DNA from: Neolentinus lepideus HHB14362 ss-1
Lineage: Eukaryota > Basidiomycota > Agaricomycetes > Gloeophyllales > Gloeophyllaceae
Length of the DNA stretch: 64,000 nt
Assembly: GCA_001632425.1 (NCBI GenBank)
Contig: KV425557.1
Coordinates: 186,001 to 250,000, forward strand
Direction of reading: 5' to 3'
Positions 60,847 through 64,000 of the stretch are shown in pieces. The notes below the pieces were generated by a model. That model was not told the origin of the DNA. It did no database searches and saw only the letters and a list, made by a program, of their open reading frames with translations. Position numbers and translations under genes: made by a program. Numbering within the stretch: the stretch's first letter is position 1; every line of letters starts with the position of its first letter.

Positions 60847-61976
60847 TTAGCAGCAGCCTCCTCCGGACTGCTGCTGCACACTCTGGCCCGGTGTAATCGT
60901 CGATGATTTGCCGGTTGCTGGTGTGGAAGTAGAACCCATGCTATAAAAACATAACTTCAGCGACAAGGATAGGGTGATAAGGAGCGCTGGATGTACCGGT
61001 CCTTGATCTGCTTAGCCATTGTCAAGAAAGCCTGCTCCACATTCGTCGCATTCTTGGCCGATGTCTCGAGGAACGGAATGGACAGTTGGTCGGCGAATTC
61101 CTAAACGGAACGAACAGTGACATATGAAAATAGCAGTGCTATGCAATCAGAATGAAACATACCTTGGCAACGCTGTATTCCACAACCTTCTTGCTCGTCA
61201 AATCGGACTTATTGCCGACCAAGAGCTTGTTCACGCCCTCCGAGGCATAACGGTCGATTTCTTGCAACCACTGCTTAACATTCGTGAACGTGTCTGACAC
61301 CCCCGCAATTGTCTCAGTGACGCTATCAACATGTCAAGTTCATGCGCTTACCGTTATCCGTAACGTCATAAACGACGATGATACCGTGGGCGCCACGATA
61401 GTATGACGAAGTGATCGTGCGGAATCGCTCCTGACCTACGCGCAGTGGTTTTCAGTTTATAAGTTGCGGATGCAGTGATTGTTACTCACCTGCTGTATCC
61501 CACTGCACAATAACAGAAAGCAAATGTCAACGAGCCATTCATTATTTCACGGGCCGACCCATGTTGCGCCAGTAGACTCGCGGGCACCTGCTACGTTTTC
61601 CGCCAGCTCGTAAAGTTCAGAAGAACACCAGAAGCCAGTACAGGCGCATCGACGAAGCTAATATCATGAATTGAATAGGATAGCACGCTCACGATTTGCA
61701 ACTTCACAGTCTTGCCCTCCAGCTCTATAGTCCGAATCTTAAAGTCAACGCCAATGGTACTGATGTAACTCTCGGTGTACGTGTCGTCAGCAAACCGCAG
61801 CAGCAGACATGACTGCGAACAGGAAGGCGCGAGAAGACAATTGGGTTAAGCCAGTCGCCAGGTCAGCTAACACGTTCAAACTGCACGCGGCGACAGGAAC
61901 AAAAGCGTACTTTGCCGACACCGGAGTCGCCAATAAGCAGGAGCTTGAAGAGATAGTCGTATTCGGAGGTGTGCAT
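60847..61976 (-). CDS. YPT1: Rab GTPase Ypt1 (Rab1), ER-Golgi transport
   Basis: Exons 61976-61911, 61812-61693, 61502-61490, 61435-61352, 61293-61163, 61100-60997 and 60940-60847 sum to 203 residues, the usual Ypt1 length. G1 is GDSGVGKSC, the effector region [20 protein letters not shown] is of Rab1 type, G3 is WDTAGQERF, G4 NKSD and G5 [14 protein letters not shown]. The end is GGGCC, the double geranylgeranylation site. Exon 3 is only 13 nt and encodes WDTA plus the first base of the G3 Gly codon. The intron before it is 190 nt, long for this window. A longer frame to 62108 was rejected because [17 protein letters not shown] is the family start. Confidence 0.97.
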
Positions 61977-62514
61977 GATGGAAGTCAGGAGGAAAGATGG
62001 TTTAAGGGGTGTGTCTGCACAGAGCTGAATGGAAGAGGACAAGCAGGCGGAGACGGTGATGTGACGCGCGGCTCTCTCCGTTGGGCCGGCCGGGCACGAG
62101 GCCGCCACTTCTCCAGGCTTGGACGTCCTCGGCCTCCTTCCCTCCGTTGCCCAAGGTACCGCCCTTCGACATGCGTTCGTCGTCGTTCGTCGTCGTGTGC
62201 TAAATCATCTTTCTTGCGTCCGATGCTCGGTATCCAGAGATGACGAGCGCCGGAATCAAGGATTTTGATTAAGCATGGTGAACACGACGTGAACCTGTCA
62301 TGTCCTGGTTATGACAATCAGATTCGGAGGACCTTCATGTACAGCTGCGATGTCCACGTCAATAAAAACTTTCAATTACGATTCTGACTGGTCCGGAAAT
62401 TTTGGGCGAGCGGGTCGTTTACTGTCAGCCATGCAGTGGCCCATCTCGCGATGAGTGCTTCGGAAAGTCGGTGCTGTTCTGAACTTCCTTGCTGGTCCTG
62501 CGGACAGACCGACC
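61977..62514. promoter_or_regulatory. Divergent promoter region YPT1 / aspartic protease
   Basis: 538 bp between start codons. Contains a doubled GTTCGTCGTC near 62174-62193 on the YPT1 side. No TATA box identified. Confidence 0.45.
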
Positions 62515-64000
62515 ATGACACCCTTTCTCTTCGTGGTACTTCTTTCCGTGCTATGCTTATCTGCTCGCTGTGAAGATGGTCTCAAGTTACCAATCCGCCG
62601 CGTACCGAGAGCAAGAACCCATCTCGGCGTCCTCGGGAACATGCTCAGCAGCGATGTCTCTGTTCATGATAGTATGGAATAGTACGAGGGGTCTCGCGTG
62701 AATAATCTTCGATGCTATATTTCTGACGATCTCGCTCTTCAAGCGCATATATCGCTGAAATTAAGTACGTGGCGATTTATGATCTTATCGCCCGGTTGCA
62801 GTAATATTGCCATGTTATACTTACACTTTCACTCAGTATCGGTGGGCAAGAATTCCCCGTTCTTGTTGACACAGGGTCATCGGATCTCGTACGTCTGTCA
62901 CGAACTCCAGCTTTACAACGATTTCAACCTCGACCAGTGGGTCATTTCCACGAACTGCACAGACACTGATTGCCTGGGTCTTTCAATGTACAGACCGACA
63001 TCCACACTCTCCATCACCGACATACCTTTCAAACTTAATTACTTGATGGGCTCAGTATCCGGCACCGTCGGTTACGAGACCGTTACCTTAGGCAATTACC
63101 AGATATGTTCTCAAGTTTTCGGTCAGTTTATTGCAGTTCGTGGCAACCTGTGCAAATTCCGAATCCTGAGCAAACGTACAGCTATTGCAGATGATGCTAC
63201 TGACCTATCTTTATCAGTGAGAGGCTACAGTGGGATCATGGGCCTTTCCCTATCCGCTGCAGCTTCGATTTCTACGACCTCCGGTATCCCACTGCTAGAA
63301 AACCTGTTCTCCGCATTTCGAAACGATTCGAACAAATTCTTCGCATATAAGCTGGGGAGAGATGACGACCCGTCCGTGGCGGATGTTTCTTCGTTCACGA
63401 TCGGCCAACTCGACCATGACGTGCTGAACACCCTAACGCCAAACGCGAGTTTTAACGAGATTCCGGTAGTCTCGCGGTCGGACGGGACATACGATTTCTG
63501 GAAGCTCCCTCTTCTCTCGATCACCATCGACAACCAGCCGCTCCAGCTCTCCCTCTCTCGCGTCGCCGGTTCCTCAAGTCCTCTAGCTGTCCTCGACACA
63601 GGCACAACGCTCGTCCTCGGACCCTCCCGTGACGTCGAAGACTTCTGGGGATCCTTCGGTGAGGGCAGTACGAGGAAGAACGTATGGGGCCAATGGGAGG
63701 TGCGCTGCGAACGGGCTGTGCGGGTCGGTTTCGTGTTCGGTAAAGAATGGAAAGAGGGAAAGGAGTATGTGGTTGATCCCTCGGATGTTAGTTGGTACGG
63801 CGGAAGGACGAGTGATGGGTGGTGCTTGGGCGGGGTCCAGGCGAATGATGGGGTGTGTTCCATTCTGGGATGATCAGAAGGTTGGCTAAGGTTTGCGGCT
63901 CATCGACTGTGTCATACTAGGTTAACTCGGCAGACTGGATTCTTGGAGATGTCTTCCTTCGGGTGCGTACTTGTTTCCATATCCTGCCTGAGTCTTCGCA
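62515..64000 (+). CDS. Secreted A1 aspartic protease, 3' end beyond window
   Basis: The ATG at 62515 opens a signal peptide (MTPFLFVVLLSVLCLSARC) and a short propeptide with basic residues. After small exons (one of about 21 nt with YIAEI-N) comes the first catalytic motif VLVDTGSSDL, then WVISTNCTDTDC. The sequence continues GYSGIMGLSLS, and the second catalytic motif is AVLDTGTTLVLGPS. The last visible exon reads VNSADWILGDVFLR before a GTGCGT donor near 63963. Both Asp-Thr-Gly triads are intact, so the enzyme should be active. The exact first two splice sites are uncertain. The terminal part lies outside the window, so possible GPI or membrane anchoring cannot be judged. Confidence 0.9.

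Noticed and set aside
63225..63863. Minus-strand frame of 212 codons
   Set aside because: Antisense to the aspartic protease exon containing the second DTG motif.
1..64000. CRISPR arrays, operons, biosynthetic gene clusters
   Set aside because: No regularly spaced repeats; intron-rich eukaryotic genes of unrelated pathways; no polyketide or peptide synthase or terpene cyclase seen.

Overview
The window is nuclear DNA of a filamentous basidiomycete, most likely a mushroom-forming agaricomycete. Genes are packed on both strands and broken by many introns of about 48-65 nt with GT(RNGT)...CTNA...YAG signals. The proteins are fungal: NADH-glutamate synthase, Lst8, a GH55 glucanase, a Zn2Cys6 regulator, Ypt1 and Snz-type PLP synthase. 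No ribosomal operon, tRNA, CRISPR or bacterial-type feature was recognised. All gene models below were assembled by hand from splice signals and reading frame. Where exact exons are given, their summed length is divisible by three with no internal stop.

Layout. 76-6929 (-) GLT1. 9861-11360 (-) LST8. 12236-12568 (+) a 73-residue protein ending in Cys-Cys. 14320-15221 (-) ALKBH7-like dioxygenase, divergent from 15342-16638 (+) mitochondrial carrier-like protein. 20448-21866 (+) CHORD/CS co-chaperone, convergent with 21946-25107 (-) mitochondrial IF-2. 25785-29409 (-) secreted GH55 glucanase. 31461-33231 (+) membrane-anchored M24 peptidase. 34754-35571 (-) unknown Ser/Pro-rich protein. 36091-37996 (+) MFS transporter. 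39697-40210 (-) QCR10, divergent from 40531-42132 (+) NOP16. 42985-46422 (+) Zn2Cys6 transcription factor. 48012-49417 (-) HAD-like hydrolase. 50017-51238 (+) penta-EF-hand protein. 51725-54642 (+) acyl-CoA synthetase ending in SKL. 55382-56931 (-) SNZ. 57827-58290 (-) mitochondrial ribosomal protein mL49. 59000-59719 (+) unknown protein. 60847-61976 (-) YPT1. 62515-64000 (+) aspartic protease running off the end.

The content is mainly housekeeping: nitrogen assimilation (GLT1), TOR signalling (LST8), mitochondrial functions (IF-2, mL49, QCR10, ALKBH7-like, carrier), ribosome biogenesis (NOP16), vesicle traffic (YPT1) and vitamin B6 (SNZ). Secreted or transport functions (GH55, aspartic protease, MFS) are interspersed. 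There is no obvious secondary-metabolite or defence cluster.

The most unusual signal is in gene structure. Conserved proteins can be read only if very small exons are accepted: 7, 12, 13, 15, 19, 22, 24 and 26 nt, and apparently a single-nucleotide exon in the acyl-CoA synthetase. Three introns appear to use GC-AG boundaries. Two long near-perfect hairpins lie in gene-free DNA.
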